Shown: one piece after another, positions 1-9,087 of the stretch
Layout: each line of letters begins with the position of its first letter
Numbering within the stretch: position 1 is the stretch's first letter
NCBI GenBank assembly: GCA_004335635.1
Contig: QAXH01000789.1
Coordinates: forward strand, 1 to 12,950
DNA length: 12,950 nucleotides
Reading direction: 5' to 3'
Origin: Chloromonas sp. AAM2
Lineage: Eukaryota > Chlorophyta > Chlorophyceae > Chlamydomonadales > Chlamydomonadaceae
The notes under the pieces: generated by a model
Seen by the model: the letters and a program-made list of their open reading frames with translations, nothing else
Database searches by the model: none
What the model was told of the DNA's origin: nothing
Translations under genes and position numbers: made by a program

Positions 1-135
1 CTTGCGGCTGAGCGCAGCGTACAGCGTGCGCTTGACGCAGGTTTCCGCAGTCCGCGAAGGCTTATTCTTTTGCTTCTTGCCGCAACGCCCATAATGAGAC
101 TTGCGGCGATGGCCGCGTTTACGCTTGCTGGTCAT
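1..135 (-). CDS. Start of a highly basic reading frame, cut by the left edge
   Basis: An ATG at 135-133 opens a minus-strand frame that stays open for 45 codons to the window edge. The protein begins MTSKRKRGHRRKSHYG and about 17 of the 45 residues are Lys or Arg, with CGC/AAG-type codons throughout. An in-frame TGA lies 13 codons upstream, so this ATG is the first available start. The charge resembles nucleic-acid-binding tails (histone-like, ribosomal or transposon gag-like proteins), but I do not recognise the family. It could be a first exon, a complete small protein running out of the window, or a chance open frame in a repeat. No function is assigned. Confidence 0.3.
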   Translation of the reverse strand, partial: MTSKRKRGHRRKSHYGRCGKKQKNKPSRTAETCVKRTLYAALSRK

Positions 136-193
136 CAGACTAAGCCATGTGGAAATGAGACTGATCCTTCCTCAGGATGTGACCCGAATTTAT

Positions 194-311
194 ATGGCTC
201 GGCCGCCTGCCCTCGGACAGCCCTCGGACAAGCCATAGGAATGGCTCGGCCGCCTGCTCTCGGACAAGCCACAGGAATGGCTCGGCCGCCTGCTCTCGGA
301 CAGGCCGTATG
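194..311. repeat. 36-bp tandem repeat, about three units
   Basis: Units starting ATGGCTCGGCCGCCTG lie at 194-240, 241-276 and 277-311. The second and third are 36 bp and nearly identical. The first is longer because the short segment CCCTCGGACA is doubled inside it. Because 36 is a multiple of three, the repeat stays open on both strands (plus-strand 12-residue period MARPPALGQATG; minus-strand CPRAGGRAIP), but no surrounding gene supports translation. Confidence 0.85.
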
Positions 312-858
312 TATCAAGAGACCGCAGTTCAATTTATTCGTACATTTGTAGTAGGAAGGAAACGGCAAGGGCCACCATGCCTGTCATTGCGGGGAAGAAA
401 AGAAGTTTGCCAGTTTTGGGACAATTCCATTATTGCCTTTGTTCCTGCCTTTCCTAGGGTATGTCAGGGCGGTACACATCCCGTCCCGTGTCCTTTGACT
501 GCTTACCTGATGTAACAAATCAATCAACAGACCCAGCGCGTTTACTCACCTGGAGTGCGGCCGACAGATGTCAGATTTAAGTGGCTGTCAAACCCTTGCC
601 AGCAGCAAACCTAAACCTTACAACCTGTCCAGGCCATCGGGCTGTTGGGACTTGACGTAGCCGCGGTGCACCTACTCTTTCAACAAGCCATTAAACGATA
701 GCACACATAGCCTTCCTGGAAGCTGTCCTCCACAAAGCCACCTACTTGTACCTGCCACAAGATTTCAAAGGAGTTCCTGGTTGCCTTGGCTGATTGTGCC
801 CCAAAAACATCTTGTTTAGCTCCACTTATCTAATGACCCAGACAATAAATCACACTAA
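312..858. other. No recognisable gene; one dispersed-repeat copy and one orphan donor-like site
   Basis: No convincing coding sequence is seen in this stretch. It holds copy 1 of the dispersed ~23-bp motif (401-423). A strong minus-strand splice-donor-like sequence, CTCCAG|GTGAGT, has its exon side ending at 550, but no protein-coding exon with a recognisable product could be built behind it. A ~30-bp segment near 355-384 resembles 1304-1330, including the shared CCAT(G/A)CCTGTC. Confidence 0.4.
401..423 (+). repeat. Dispersed 23-bp motif, copy 1 (diverged)
   Basis: This reads AGAAGTTTGCCAGTTTTGGG followed by ACA. It differs from copies 2 and 4 by one base (TTTT instead of TTCT). Its flanks are purine-rich on the left side, as in the other copies. 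Confidence 0.7.
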
Positions 859-862
859 AAAA

Positions 863-1117
863 AGAAGTTTGCCAGTTCTGGGACAGTTTGTGTGAATTGG
901 TCTGTAATACCGCCAGCAACCATTGTGTGTCAGTAAAACATGTGTGTGAATCGCACCAAAACACACACATACCAGCGACACACCACGGTGATCAGATGAC
1001 ACGGACCCAGCCCACTTATACACGACAACATTGGAAACATCACACGGCCCGATACACAAACCACAAACACACCGGTTCCAGAGCCAGTCCCAAACTTGTC
1101 CCAGAACTGGCAAACTT
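863..1117. mobile_element. Small inverted-repeat element (MITE-like), about 255 bp
   Basis: The left end (863-886) reads AGAAGTTTGCCAGTTCTGGG-ACAG and the right end (1095-1117) is its inverted copy. The inner 21 bases AAGTTTGCCAGTTCTGGGAC-A match perfectly, and both ends are bordered outside by an A-rich tract. The 200-odd bp interior has no transposase. Two further single copies of the same motif (401-423, 2401-2424) show that it is dispersed. This architecture fits a non-autonomous MITE. I see no clear target-site duplication, so the exact ends and superfamily are unresolved. It lies just downstream of the minus-strand membrane-protein ORF, next to its putative poly(A) signals. Confidence 0.45.
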
Positions 1118-1138
1118 TATTTTTACCCTGGCAGCCAA

Positions 1139-1163
1139 TTACAAGTCCAGAGGTCTAGTTACA
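1139..1163 (-). promoter_or_regulatory. Two TGTAA poly(A)-signal-like motifs
   Basis: On the minus strand TGTAA occurs at 1163-1159 and 1143-1139, about 115 and 135 nt after the TAG stop of the membrane-protein ORF at 1278. TGTAA is the usual green-algal polyadenylation signal, so the spacing suits a short 3' UTR. The motif is short and may occur by chance. Confidence 0.35.
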
Positions 1164-1277
1164 TTTCTATCTTGCTCTCGTTATTTATCAGTTCACACAT
1201 TCAACTCTCAAGTAGGCAGATTGAAACACCAAGGGCCATCAGCACGGTGCACAAGTGAGATGCTGCCTTGGACAAAC

Positions 1278-1799
1278 CTATCTGTGAATCAGATCAAGTA
1301 GGAGAAAAACGACAAAGGACACCATACCTGTCTTCACAGGATGTTCTGCCACGAAACCGAATGGCCAACATACCCACTCCCATGTGGTTTTGAGCCATTG
1401 AGGGGTCTGCAATCGTTCCTTTATTGTCGTTGCAACACATTGCGTCGACTTGCTGGCTCTGGAAGTTGTCTTGCCCTTGTCCACCTGTGGCCCATATGAT
1501 GCGCTCGCAAACAAGTCAAAGGTGTCAATTGCGGACAAAAAGGCAAGTATGCCGGGCCAAAGAGCAGGCATAAATATCCACACGGGAAAGAAGATTAGCA
1601 AAAGAGCGAGGCACACACAGTACATCCAGTACATGACAGCATATACAAGGACTGCAAACACAATTAACACAAGCAGCACGACAAAGGACCAAAGCAGCCA
1701 GTTGGATTTGGGAGCTGCATCTTCACGACCATCACCACCAGATGGCGTCCTGTTCTTGGCAGAGCTGCCACCACCACCATTACCGTCAGCAGAGCCCAT
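1278..1799 (-). CDS. Unrecognised small membrane protein (173 aa), possibly one exon of a larger gene
   Basis: The ATG at 1799 gives a 173-residue protein ending in TAG at 1278-1280. A flexible, Gly/Ser-rich and charged N-terminus (MGSADGNGGGGSSAK, about residues 1-32) is followed by a long hydrophobic stretch (about 33-90, beginning NWLLWSFVVLLVLIVF) that can hold two or three membrane helices. Then come a polar segment, a Trp-rich amphipathic patch (PQWLKTTWEWVCWPFG) and a final helix (MVSFVVFLLLDLI) close to the C-terminus. Two TGTAA motifs follow. The frame stays open upstream of the ATG, and an acceptor-like site (GCTGGCAG|GTTTGAGG) lies just before it, so a 5' exon is possible. A donor-like AAGACAG|GTATGG near the C-terminus offers an alternative ending. 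I recognise no family. The layout suggests an integral membrane protein, with no function implied. Confidence 0.45.
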   Translation of the reverse strand: MGSADGNGGGGSSAKNRTPSGGDGREDAAPKSNWLLWSFVVLLVLIVFAVLVYAVMYWMYCVCLALLLIFFPVWIFMPALWPGILAFLSAIDTFDLFASASYGPQVDKGKTTSRASKSTQCVATTIKERLQTPQWLKTTWEWVCWPFGFVAEHPVKTGMVSFVVFLLLDLIHR

Positions 1800-2082
1800 G
1801 TGAGCATGCGCCTCAAACCTGCCAGCATAGGAACAGACCAGGCATACAAGCCATGTAACTTGTGTGCAGAGCCTCAGGAAACGTTCTCTGGACAGCACGG
1901 CAATGGCATACAGACCTCGGGTAAACGGTACAACGGCGTGACCGTGACAAGCGCAAAAGCAGCCATGCCGGCACAGCCCGGGCAGTATGCAACAAACCCG
2001 CACCTTTCCACTCTTGTGCACTGCATCTGTGCGTGGCGCCTGTAATCTGGCTTACGAGAGGGCACGGTTCTCGCTGAAACCA

Positions 2083-2133
2083 GCATTCCAGACCTCCAAA
2101 GCGTGGCTGTGCTCGCGTGCTTCCTGCAGTCAA
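2083..2133. repeat. 51-bp direct duplication, copy A
   Basis: This segment matches 2553-2603 with 7 mismatches in 51 positions (about 86% identity) and no gaps. Both contain the core TGGCTGTGCTCGCGTGC. Read on the minus strand, both give a similar peptide (HASTA-x-LW-x-x-GM), but neither sits in a supported gene. Confidence 0.75.
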
Positions 2134-2400
2134 GCACGAGAACGTAAGTATCGATAGCCATCCTGGTCGTTTGTCGCCAATGCGTGGGACAAGCTATTAC
2201 CGCTGTGCTTGCAGGAATGACATGATCGACCATACCTCCCTGCACCGACTGATGCATTTTGTTGTCTGATTTGGCCTGAATACATTGCAACAGTCTCCGA
2301 ACCAACGCTGTGCACCTTGGAACACACCAACCCAACTTAAACACAACCGGCCATCAGGCCAACTAACGATGTAACAAACTGACACACGAGACAGACAAAA

Positions 2401-2424
2401 AGAAGTTTGCCAGTTCTGGGACAG
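2401..2424 (+). repeat. Dispersed 23-bp motif, copy 4
   Basis: This is identical to copy 2 (863-886) and the identity extends a few bases on both sides, 2397-2426 against 859-888 (30 nt). No inverted partner was found nearby, so it may be a solo end or a truncated copy of the MITE-like element. Confidence 0.7.
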
Positions 2425-2552
2425 TTCTTCTGTTTTGTACCGGGCCTTTGGACGGTTCCGCGGGTCTAGAGTCCCCTCAGGACAAGGCGCCCAGTCCCCA
2501 CTGGGCTGCGACAGAGCAGATTGGGTTTCCCAAAACTGCTTGTACTTGTCTG

Positions 2553-2603
2553 GCATTCCAGGGCTCCAGAGTATGGCTGTGCTCGCGTGCCTCCTGCTGT
2601 CAA
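2553..2603. repeat. 51-bp direct duplication, copy B
   Basis: This is the partner of 2083-2133, 470 bp away in the same orientation. Similarity outside the 51 bp is weak and patchy (for example GCTGTGC followed by CCAACACACCA downstream), suggesting an old duplicated or repeated element whose flanks have decayed. Confidence 0.75.
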
Positions 2604-3747
2604 AACCAAACCACAGTCACGGGTTCAAATCACGGATTCAAAGCTGTGCCTTCCAACACACCACCCTGGCCGTGGCAATGCAACTAACTGTCACGTCTGC
2701 TGGCATCCAAGACGCCTTCACAGGCAGGATGAGCAAGACGAGACAAGCACAGCGGGAGGTGCGAGCTGAAGGAAGACTGACACAAACGCAGCCGCCCAGG
2801 CCGTCATCAACTCGTTTCTCTCGCTCTCTCCAATTTTGCGTTCTTGCTCCTGGTGGTGACTGTCCCACTAGGTGTCCTGTGACCGTGTGGGTGTAACATG
2901 CATGTAAGGCCAAGTCTCTACTAATGACACTCACTCCTGGGGCTAGCAGGACAAACCATTGTAGGTGTTGTATGACGTGCCATCCTAGGTGGCGTGCATG
3001 TTAGCCACCATTAGCTGGCTAGCACACCAGAGATGTGAGTACCTGACATGCGCGTGTACGCCTCAGGACTGCACTGTCTACCTTGCAGCCATCTCGTGCT
3101 TTCGTAATGCATGGCATACTTGAGCTAAGAACATAGGACGTTAAGTTTAAACTTAACGTAGGACGTTAAGTTTACTGCTTCATTTGAAAGCTACGTCGGT
3201 ACTTGTGAAGCATGGGCACGTGCTTAGTACGAAGGTGTAGCAAGCCGCAAGGTCACGATTGGTCGTATTCCCTGATGCTCTGCACGCCGTCTCTAAGGCA
3301 TCAACAGTGTAAGTCACCATGCCAGTAAGTCAAGGTCACGACGTGACATGTGCACTCCTTGAAAGTCATCTCCATCATCACTCAGCAGCCGTAAACACTG
3401 TATCCATGTTGCGCCTCACTCAGGGCAGCCTCGGGTCATGTTCTGGTGGGGGTCAGGGATCAGCTCCGTACTCGAGTTTCCTGATTCATGCTGATCAGGC
3501 CGTTGCCAAAAGCACACCCATCTTTCACACTGTCCTGGCCATCACTTGTTGGTGTGTCCATCATTCAAGCCAACCATCCAGCAAGCCATCTCTCTTGCCC
3601 GCCAATTGATAAGACGACTCGGACCACTCTTTCACACCAGCCTGCCGGTAAGATAAAGCTATACCAGAGACTTGCTATGCATGACCCAAACCACCAATAC
3701 AGTCAAACTGCACACGTTCTCAGCCGCTTTCAAGTTCAAAGCTTGGG
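2604..3747. other. No recognisable gene; spacer with a palindrome
   Basis: Frames of up to about 150 codons occur, but none resembles a known protein or has supporting splice structure. The stretch includes the palindromic repeat at 3134-3174. It is also the region into which the 3' UTR of the minus-strand TBC gene must extend. I found no TGTAA (TTACA on the plus strand) between 3200 and 3747, so that gene's poly(A) signal is not identified. Confidence 0.4.
3134..3174. repeat. Perfect 22-bp palindrome followed by a direct repeat of its left arm
   Basis: Bases 3138-3159 form a perfect palindrome with half-site ACGTTAAGTTT. The left half with its prefix (TAGGACGTTAAGTTTA, 3134-3149) recurs at 3159-3174, a 25-bp period. 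It is AT-rich compared with the surroundings. Possible readings are a dimeric protein-binding site, a hairpin, or a scar of a mobile-element end. Confidence 0.8.
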
Positions 3748-5703
3748 TCACAATTCGATCTTGTTCTCGTTCTTCATCATTCGACTTTTGTCGATTGTGT
3801 GGTAGCTTGCGTGGCTCAGCAGCTGCACTAGCTCCTTGTCCGTCCACTCGGTGGTGGGCGGCCGCTGCGGGGTAAGGACAACAGCAGCATACAAAGGTGT
3901 GGTAAACAAATGATACCGGGGTAGCCTTAACATCAGTACACGACATTCCCACATCTGCCAAGACATGAAAAAGATAACGGACAGGCCTATGGCGCTGCAG
4001 CTGATTACTGGGCAGCCAGGGACGAGGGAGCAGTAGACAGCTGATACCAGGACCAGTCAGGCGGAGTAGTTCTAGAACGCAACGAAACAGCGAGTATGAC
4101 ACAGCGGGCAGCGGGATTAGTAGGGCGAATGTATCTATTCGAAAAGCAACGAGGAAGGAAGCAGCAAGCATGTCGAGATGTGATACGTTCGCACACAACT
4201 CAAGAGGCGATGGGGCAATGCAATGATGCTCAACGTGAGAGCGCGGTGCACAGCCAACGGGCATGCACGCTGTCCAGGTCGTCTGTGCAAGCCGTGCGGG
4301 TCTACGCTGCTCACTATCTTTCTGGATTCCACCCTTGCAAACGCAAAGCCATGCCTGCAAAACTGCTGTCCCAATAAACCCACTACCTGAGCCCCACCTG
4401 CAGGAACATGATTATCTCCTGGAACTCCATCGCCATGAGCTCTCCCCGCCACAGCAGCAAGAACTCGGCGCACAGCAGCAGCAGGAAGTCACACATGCCT
4501 GTGCCCTCAACGAGGTAGTTGTCCCACTGAGAACGCATGGAGTTCATCAACACCAAGATCATCACATGGCTGATTTGTCATCAAGGATAGTTTGCATGCG
4601 GACGACATCTGAGCCCTTGCTTGCGTAGCAGATTGCTTGCAAATTGCATGCAGTTCCTCACCAAGTCCACAGAGTGTGGAGTCCAGACACGAGCATGCTC
4701 ACTGGCGGGTTTTCTCTCTTGCAAAGCAACAGTAACACGCTCCATATCTGATGCTGCCTTCGCACACCACCTGCTGTTGGGAATGGTAAGAGAACTTGAA
4801 GGCTTCTTGGCTGCTTGATTCGTTGGCTGCATGGTTCGTGCAAGCTGCCTGGCATTGCAAACGCCGAGGAGAGCGCACAACAGCTAGAGAGCTGGCCGCC
4901 TGGCCGGTGCCATACGCCTGGACGTTGCCTGGATCATCAACCTGTATGTCGGACAAACATGCGCCCGACCCTAGCCACAGCGTGCTGGCCAGTGTCCCTA
5001 CCTACCAGTCGTGGTGCCAGTGCAAGTGGCAGCTCCCTCAGCAGTAGGCAGTTTACCCAGCGCCATGCAAATTGTATGAAATTGACGTGTTCGCTCTCCA
5101 GCTTGTCTGCTAACGCAGCATCCCGAGCACTGTGAATGCAAACAAGCACACAATGGTCAAGCCAGCCAACGAACCTGTTATACTCCTGACATCGCCACAA
5201 CCCACCAGCCACAGCGGGCACATGTCCAGCTACATGCGGTGGTGTGTGCCCCATGCATACAGCATACCTGGGCTTGACCACATGCCCACGGTCATTAGAA
5301 GCACCACAACCTACCTAGAAGCAGCAATGCAGCAAGTCACTCTGCCCTGTAATCACAACCATGATGCGCAGAACCCCACGCGCGGGTCCGCACATCATTG
5401 CGTTGGAGACTCCTGAGTTCCCTGCTTGTTCCCTGCCAGTATGTCAGACTGCTCCTGATGCGGATGTCGACACAGACACCCACACCCACACCCACACAAG
5501 CGGCTTCCAGGCTGCTACTGTCTCCGCCCTCGCACACCCTGCACACTGACAACAAGGCCTCCCAACACCCACGTGACAAGCTCCTGTATCTTGAACACCG
5601 CCCTCTGGATGCCGGGCTGTGCGTACGTGTAGTGGTCCTGAATGCCCTCCACGAGCTTGCACAGGCACCAGTAGCAGTCTGCCTCTACGCTCAGCAACAC
5701 GCC

Positions 5704-5746
<43 letters not shown>

Positions 5747-8642
5747 CAGGGGTAACGTAGGAAAGGGATTGCCAAGGAGGTGACGAGAAGTAGGAGGGAC
5801 CAGAGTTTACCGGACTGCTGATTGGGTCGGGAAGTCATTGTTTTGCGCATTGGGTGTGCGGGTCCAGCTGGTACAGCGCTCAGTAAAATTGTGGTTTCTC
5901 CGGTTTTCATAGACATGAAAATGACTTGACAGAAAGGAAGTAAGGTATGTGCGTGCAGAAGGGCGCTTGGCCCCACGCAAGCCGTCATGTTTGGCATGCT
6001 GAAGAAGCTTGACCGCTTCATAGCCGTGCTCTCTGCTTGCCCCCTTGTGCACAAGTCCCCCCTCTGGCACTGCGCCCCTTTACCCGCCCCCGCACTGCCA
6101 CAACGCCTTCCTATGCTGTCATCTGGGCGAGCTTCCCCATGCAGCACTGCTCATCTCCTGATACCACACACAGAGTTGTTGATAGACGCGCAACCCTGCG
6201 CATCTCAGGCATACATTGCATGCATTTGGCCGCGGGATTGACCTTCAAAGGTGACCCACCTCTCCAATTTGTTCCAGTTGTTCCGGCTGCCACCTGTCCA
6301 GCGGCCCGGGGAGGTGTTCGCCCAGGAACACAATGAGAAAGGGAGTGACCAGGTCGTTCATACCTTGGACGTAACCACTGGCCGGGTGCCTGTCCACAAC
6401 ACATGTGGGTTGCACGTGCATTGTCAACCAGAACTTCAGCCGCCTCTGAACAAGCCCTGGGGACATTGCAGTTCACTACAACTGCAACTTTTTCGCAAGC
6501 AAAAGCCCAGAATGGCCCACTCTTCCACGTCTCACTCTTGCTGCTTCAACAGTTCTAACTAGGCTAGGCCCACTGACCGTGTGCCCCATATGTACAGCAG
6601 TCGCTCTAGGCTCTTCTGCACGGGTGGCTCCTGGAACAGAGGCACCGTGGGGGCGGTCCGGGGCACATCAACCTGCGCACACACAGTGCCAGCACTACTA
6701 ATCCTTTGTGTGGGATGCATACCAGTCCGCACATGGATGGAAGGATACATGCCAGAACAGCCCAGTCCCTGGCTGACCTAACGACAAATGTGCTGCCATT
6801 CACTTAATCAACCACATACACCTTCAGATCTACTCGACGGCTCCCATACTCCAACACTTCTACGCTAGGCCATTCAGAGTGCTGTACTGTGAAAGACCAC
6901 CCCTCAGGGTCTGAGCCCTTCTAGTTGTTGGTATTCATTGCATATTCAGTGCCTATTGCTGAGTGTGTCATAGACTTGCTGTACTGTGAACTCAAGGTCT
7001 TAGGCCTGCTGTCCAACTTGAAGTCATTCATAGCGCCGGATTTCAACACTGCAGCTAGTGCAATGTTCCCGTACCCGAACACGCAAACGAAAGGTCTGTA
7101 AGGATGCGATGGGCCGCTTACCTGCACTTGTCTCAGTGCCGCTGCCTCTTCCTCGCTTCTCTCTGAGGCGGGTATGTCGTAGAACTGCGGCACCATGTCC
7201 TGGTACTCCGTGCGCTTGCGGGAGAGAGTGGAGGACTGACGCGATCTGCAAACCGAGAACATGTGCGTTTAAGTCAAGCATGCAGAAGGCCGACACCTGG
7301 CCTGGGAACTGACCGCAGACAGAATCCCTAGTGAGCGCAGTGTGGATGCAGCCCACCGTTTGCTTGTGAAGCCTACCTTGTGCAAGCCACCAACCCAGCC
7401 CACATGATGGGATGTCTGCCAACACACTTCTCATCTGATCACTACTAACACATATCCAACCAATCCTGTCTTGACCTATGAATTTACAATTGCACCGTTG
7501 GATGGTGACAGAAACTTCTCCTGGCTCGGCCTGCCCCATCCAATTCCAGTCCTAATTTTCCTGCCAATCTCCGCGTTGGTCCAGTAATACATGTTCCAGG
7601 CTCAAACTCCATCAACGTACTCCAGCCCTATTCCACCGCCTCATCCGATTCCAATCCCACTCACTTTGCTGGTGGCATGTAGCCGAGCAGCAGCCGCCAG
7701 CACTCGGGCCGCACCTCCGGGGGGATACCGCCCCACGCCAGCTTTCGCAGCGCGTCTAAGTCCACCTGCGCAGGCCAACACAGTGAATCCTTGAGTGATG
7801 CACTGCATGGATGCGCGCACACAGCACTGCACGGATGCGCGCACACAGCACTGCACAAGCACCACTGGATCCATCTTTTGTTTGACTTGTCGGATGATAC
7901 GGATGTAAAAGCACACTCACTCACTCACTCACTCACTCACTCACTCACTCGCTCACTCACCATGGCGCCTTCCTGCAATAACTGCCATCAATACACCTAG
8001 CACCTCCCTTTGCTCCTTCCAGCCAGCCTGTCAGCGTCAACGCCAGCATAAGCATGCCGATACCCATAGCCCTCCGTATTGATTACTTTTGCACGTTCTC
8101 CTGCTGGTGTTGCTCTTGCTAACACAATCACCTCACTTCTCCGCCTTGCACGTGTTTAGAAAACGCAGTAAACGCCTTCCCACCATTTTAACCAAAATGC
8201 ATGCCCACTCAGTCTCCTGCCTCGACTGTTTCTCTCCACGTGGCACCCCATGCCCAACTCCCCTCTATGCTGCATGCACTTGAAATCCTTGCACGCACAC
8301 CCTTGCTGTTAACTACCCACACCAACCACACGCCATACACACCCTACCGGTTTCCCGTGCCCCCACTCTCACCACAGCTTCATCCAGCAGCTTAACAAAC
8401 CGCGCCACTCTATGTTGCTGATCGCTAGTCTGCTGCGAGCTCATCCCTTCCAACATGTAAGGCGGGGGTGGTGAAACCAACCCCCGGTCGCCGTTTGCTT
8501 CTTGCGGATCGCCCCTTGCTGCCCGCGCCACGCCTATCCTCAGTCCGTTGAATGCGTCCTTTATTGTGGAAGAAGAAAGGTCCTTGAGGGTGCTTACTAG
8601 GGCACTTGCGCTGCTGGTCAGAGCTCCACGGCTCTCTGACAT
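3748..8642 (-). CDS. TBC1D22-like: TBC-domain Rab GTPase-activating protein, TBC1D22-like (nine exons)
   Basis: Exons in transcript order are 8642-8373, 7765-7665, 7245-7122, 6672-6578, 6389-6260, 5703-5573, 5129-5006, 4526-4398 and 3864-3748. All have GT donors and AG acceptors with matching phase; the total is 1221 nt, 406 aa plus TGA. Rab GAPs of this family speed GTP hydrolysis by Rab proteins in membrane traffic; the TBC1D22 type is linked to the Golgi in animals. Residues 1-80 are Ser/Gln-rich and disordered, and the TBC domain covers about 91-400. The Arg finger lies in VDVPRTAP (R170) and the Gln finger in SGYVQGMNDLVTPF (Q205). Other family blocks are LRKLAWGGIPPEVRPECWRL, EADCYWCLCKLVEGIQDHYT, FAWRWVNCLLLRELPL and RLWDNYLVEG. 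Human TBC1D22 proteins are longer at the N-terminus (about 500 aa), so one or more 5' exons may be missing: the frame is open above ATG 8642, and a candidate exon is listed at 9088-9312. Confidence 0.9.
5466..5498. repeat. CACACC-type short tandem repeat in TBC intron 6
   Basis: Plus-strand CACCCACACCCACACCCACA repeats a 6-bp unit about three to four times inside the 443-bp intron 5130-5572. It is GT/G-rich on the transcribed (minus) strand. Confidence 0.7.
5707..5744. repeat. (CA)19 microsatellite forming the 3' end of TBC intron 5
   Basis: This is an uninterrupted run of 19 CA units. On the gene strand it is (TG)19 followed immediately by CAG|GGC, so the repeat occupies the position of the polypyrimidine tract and touches the 3' splice site of exon 6 (exon start 5703). 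Confidence 0.95.
7801..7856. repeat. 24-bp tandem repeat in TBC intron 1
   Basis: The unit CACTGCATGGATGCGCGCAC-ACAG (7801-7824) is repeated at 7825-7848 with a single change, and a third partial unit reaches 7856. It lies 36 bp upstream (in transcript sense) of the exon 2 acceptor at 7766-7768. Confidence 0.85.
7915..7960. repeat. (ACTC)n microsatellite in TBC intron 1
   Basis: There are about 11.5 four-base units with one interruption (G at 7951). On the gene strand it reads GTGAGTGAGCGAGTGAGTGA and so on, so consensus-like 5' splice sites (GTGAGT) recur every four bases within the intron. Confidence 0.92.
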
Positions 8643-8806
8643 AGACCCACCAGATGTAGAGGCGCCTGTATGCAGCAGGGATCGTGGACTGTTCTGGTTA
8701 CAGCTCTGCTTGGGAACGTCATGGGTAAGTAAACACCAGGTATTGTGTGTTACTGTGAGCTCAAATGAATTGAGTATGCTTCACAGTATCCTCCAACCAC
8801 ACGACA

Positions 8807-8814
8807 TGACGTCA
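8807..8814. promoter_or_regulatory. TGACGTCA palindrome (bZIP/CRE-like) near the TBC start
   Basis: A perfect 8-bp CRE-type palindrome lies 165 bp upstream of the TBC ATG at 8642. Such sites are bound by bZIP dimers in plants and animals. Binding here is inferred only from the sequence. Confidence 0.35.
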
Positions 8815-9087
8815 GAGTGAGCGTGACTTGACAAACTGTGCGTACTTTGTTTGCTGCAGAAGCCTGATTTTCTGCAGTGTGAGATTCGTCCATTTGCGTA
8901 GACGTGCTTCATGGTGTGCACTCACTCCTTGTAACGGATGCATGAGACATGTGCAAGGCAGCCATGTCGACATCAGCGCCCACCTGTCGTTGTAGCAGCC
9001 CCACCACTGCTGTGGGGATGCTCGCTGGCTGACATGAAATGCGGCGAGAACGGGTAACAAGCCCAGAGCTAACTACTAACGTGCCAC

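Noticed and set aside
194..311. CRISPR-like array at the 36-bp repeat
   Set aside because: The units are directly adjacent with no spacers, and the genome is eukaryotic; it is a simple minisatellite.
2618..2655. GGGTTCAAATCAC resembling a tRNA T-arm
   Set aside because: The flanking bases do not pair into a T stem, and no acceptor, D or anticodon arms could be built around it.
2435..2896. 153-codon plus-strand frame
   Set aside because: No recognisable domain, no splice or poly(A) support, and it spans the 51-bp duplicated segment; it is likely chance in GC-moderate DNA.
4000..4377. Overlapping open frames on both strands (up to 233 aa on the minus strand across 3659-4360)
   Set aside because: They lie in TBC intron 8 (3865-4397). 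The long minus frame is in a different phase from the terminal exon and has no family resemblance.
4372..4378. AATAAA on the plus strand as a poly(A) signal
   Set aside because: No plus-strand gene ends nearby, and it sits in an intron of the minus-strand TBC gene.
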